Of a DNA stretch of 64,000 nt, positions 62,557-64,000 are shown one piece after another. Position 1 is the stretch's first letter. Every line of letters begins with the position of its first letter. Made by a program: the position numbers and the translations under genes. Below the pieces are notes generated by a model that was given only the letters and a program-made list of their open reading frames with translations, had not been told where the DNA came from and made no database searches. The stretch covers positions 558,001 to 622,000 of the forward strand of contig NZ_CP035119.1 of assembly GCF_004087835.1 (NCBI RefSeq), read 5' to 3'. Source of the DNA: Halorussus pelagicus (GTDB taxonomy: Archaea > Halobacteriota > Halobacteria > Halobacteriales > Haladaptataceae).

Positions 62557-63378
62557 CTACCCGTGGGAGACGCCGTCGCGCGACTCGGCGCGCGCCCGGC
62601 GAATCGCGGCCCGCGCGTTGCCAGCGTCGTAGCCGAAAAAGACGTTCTCGGCGTACTCGTCGGCGACTTCGGCGGCGTGGACGAGGTTGTCGATGTCTAC
62701 GTCCACGGCGTAGAGTTCGACGCTGAACGGAACGTCGAGCGCGTCCCGAAAGCCGCTGGCGATGGTTTCGAGCCAGTAGGTCGTCTCGTAGGCCATGTCG
62801 TAGAGTGGGACGATGAACTCATCGACGTACTCCGAGAGCGCGTCGAGGTCCAGACCCGCGCGCTCGTAGAGGTGGCCCGGATACGGGTCGGGATAGAGCG
62901 TGAAGTAGGTCTTGCCGGGAATCCGGTCGGCGGCCTCGGCGACGAACTCGGTGATGACGTTCGCGCGCCACTCGAAGCGATCCTCGAAGTCGCTGGCTTC
63001 GAACTGCTCGTTACAGCGGTCGCAGTGACAATACTCCGCACGGGGGAACCCAACGTCGTCGAGTCGCACGTCGGGGCTGGTCTCCGCGCAGTCCGAGACG
63101 ATTTCCAGCACGCCCTCGCGGTAGTCCTCGCGCGTCGGGCAGACGTAGGCCCAGTCGAAGTACGTGCGCTCACGGGTGGCGAGTTCGCCCTCGTCGCTGA
63201 CGGCCGCGAGGTCCGGGTCGGCCTCGACGGCGGCGTTGTCCCCGAAACACGACACCATGTTCACCGCCTCGGCGAGCGCCTCGGCCGACCGACCGGTCAC
63301 GTCCTTGACCTCCAAGAATCCGCGGTCGAACTCCGACCAGTCGAGTTCTTCCTCGTTGCGCGTGACGACGCCGTACAT
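62557..63378 (-). CDS. Conserved haloarchaeal protein, TIM-barrel-like
   Basis: A 273-residue protein of unknown function. Alternating strands and helices suit a glycosidase-like TIM barrel: FDWAYVCPTREDYREGVLEIV, YFTLYPDPYPGHL, FIVPLYDMAYETTYWLETI, VPFSVELYAVDVDIDNL, and FFGYDAGNARAAIRRAR. A CHCDRCNEQF motif near 115 could bind zinc. No catalytic pair can be named. ATG 63378, with high-GC haloarchaeal codon use. Confidence 0.65.
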   Translation of the reverse strand: MYGVVTRNEEELDWSEFDRGFLEVKDVTGRSAEALAEAVNMVSCFGDNAAVEADPDLAAVSDEGELATRERTYFDWAYVCPTREDYREGVLEIVSDCAETSPDVRLDDVGFPRAEYCHCDRCNEQFEASDFEDRFEWRANVITEFVAEAADRIPGKTYFTLYPDPYPGHLYERAGLDLDALSEYVDEFIVPLYDMAYETTYWLETIASGFRDALDVPFSVELYAVDVDIDNLVHAAEVADEYAENVFFGYDAGNARAAIRRARAESRDGVSHG

Positions 63379-63466
63379 ACCCGGCGTTAGTCGCCGGACC
63401 GGGTAAGTCGTTCGCTCTCGGGTGGGCGAGCGTCGGTCGCCGCGGGACGAACGCTATTTCGGGACG

Positions 63467-64000
63467 TTACCCGCGATTGCATCCCTGCGGCAGGGTCAAG
63501 TCAGTCACGTTGGGTCGGTCCACCGACTCGACCGACCAGTTCGAGGCGTCGCCCCGCATGACGAGCGCTTCGCCGACAGTTCCGTTCTCGACCGTGATGT
63601 CCGGTCGCTCGTCGCCCGTTACCGGTGCGAAAGAGCCGTTTCCCGGCGCGCGATGGCCGAGCGTCGCGTTCCCACAGAGGATGGCCGCATCTACGACGAT
63701 GCGGTCGATGACGACGCCCGAGACGGTGTCGTTTTTTGTCCACTGGCGGTCGATAGTTCGATTCTCCACGCTCGGGTCGAAAAAGCTCCCGCCGGGCACG
63801 TCGAGAATGGATTTGTTCCGAATGACGAGTCGCCGTGCGGTGACGTTCTTCATTCGGGCCCGGTCGAGCGCGAACTGGCCCACCGAGACGTTCGACAGCG
63901 TGACGTTCTTTTGACTCCCGTTCTCGGTCGTCGCGTTCCGGACGACGACGTTCTCGACGGTCGCGTTCAACACCGTCGAGTTCCGAATCAGCCACGTCCG
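63467..64000 (-). CDS. Repeat-rich extracellular-like protein, 3' end (cut by window end)
   Basis: The frame is open to the window edge, so the gene continues beyond 64000. About 177 residues are visible. They are repetitive: LNATVENVVVRNATTENGSQ, NVTLSNVSVGQF, MKNVTARRLVIRNKS, and DASNWSVESVDRPNVTDLTLP, with more than ten N-X-S/T sequons. The strand-turn periodicity (NVTV..., RNST) suggests a right-handed beta-helix, pentapeptide- or polygalacturonase-like. One Cys pair (LCGNAT, QGCNRG). Probably a secreted, heavily N-glycosylated surface protein. Confidence 0.6.
   Translation of the reverse strand, partial: RTWLIRNSTVLNATVENVVVRNATTENGSQKNVTLSNVSVGQFALDRARMKNVTARRLVIRNKSILDVPGGSFFDPSVENRTIDRQWTKNDTVSGVVIDRIVVDAAILCGNATLGHRAPGNGSFAPVTGDERPDITVENGTVGEALVMRGDASNWSVESVDRPNVTDLTLPQGCNRG

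Overview
This window is from the chromosome of a halophilic archaeon (class Halobacteria). The signs are: roughly 65% GC codon use with acidic proteins (long Asp/Glu tracts); archaeal informational genes (RFC large subunit, aIF5A with deoxyhypusine synthase, a COG1325 RNA-binding protein); an archaellin; a sensory rhodopsin II with its transducer; Tat-type secretion signals; haloarchaeal-only families (LWR-salt, HalOD1, DUF5778); and TATA-type promoters 22-32 bases ahead of many start codons, as in leaderless transcripts. I cannot fix the genus.

Layout. 0-3.3 kb: two convergent photolyase-family genes (DASH-type, cut by the window edge, and Fe-S type), a 2Fe-2S ferredoxin and a VOC protein. 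3.6-8.1 kb: a large secreted nuclease/lamin-tail protein, then an AT-rich island with a halocin-C8-like peptide precursor and a LolA-like gene. 8.1-14.2 kb: small membrane proteins, an aspartoacylase-family hydrolase, malic enzyme, a degenerate M24 peptidase and half-size CtaA. 14.2-17.8 kb: a polar amino-acid ABC importer with two substrate-binding proteins. 17.9-29 kb: secreted/membrane HTH proteins, HalOD1, RfcL, acetyltransferases, an amidohydrolase, a SprT-like protein and deoxyhypusine synthase, with two copies of a structured repeat. 28.7-31.7 kb: htrII-sopII. 32-38.5 kb: a Nif3-like protein, agmatinase abutting aIF5A, an aminotransferase, DUF6498 and a ZIP transporter. 38.6-49.7 kb: a UbiB kinase, Hsp20, two MoeA paralogues, a HAD hydrolase, LWR-salt, pterin dehydratase, HemA, DUF5778, CspA and PaaK. 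49.8-57.6 kb: a secreted protein, a YeiH transporter, then a CoA operon (thiolase, HMG-CoA-synthase-like/DUF35 fusion, 3-hydroxyacyl-CoA dehydrogenase, enoyl-CoA hydratase) facing an SDR reductase. 57.7-64 kb: DUF2391, a 51-residue zinc protein, an RNA-binding protein, an archaellin, a lipoprotein hydrolase behind tandem operator-like dyads, NUDIX and unknowns.

Functional groups: hypusination of aIF5A (deoxyhypusine synthase, agmatinase, aIF5A); blue-light phototaxis (HtrII/SRII); a CoA-ester degradation set; and molybdenum cofactor insertion (two MoeA). The most unusual items are the microhalocin-like precursor in its AT-rich island, the HMG-CoA-synthase-like domain that has lost its catalytic residues, and the dispersed element whose stems differ in sequence but keep pairing.
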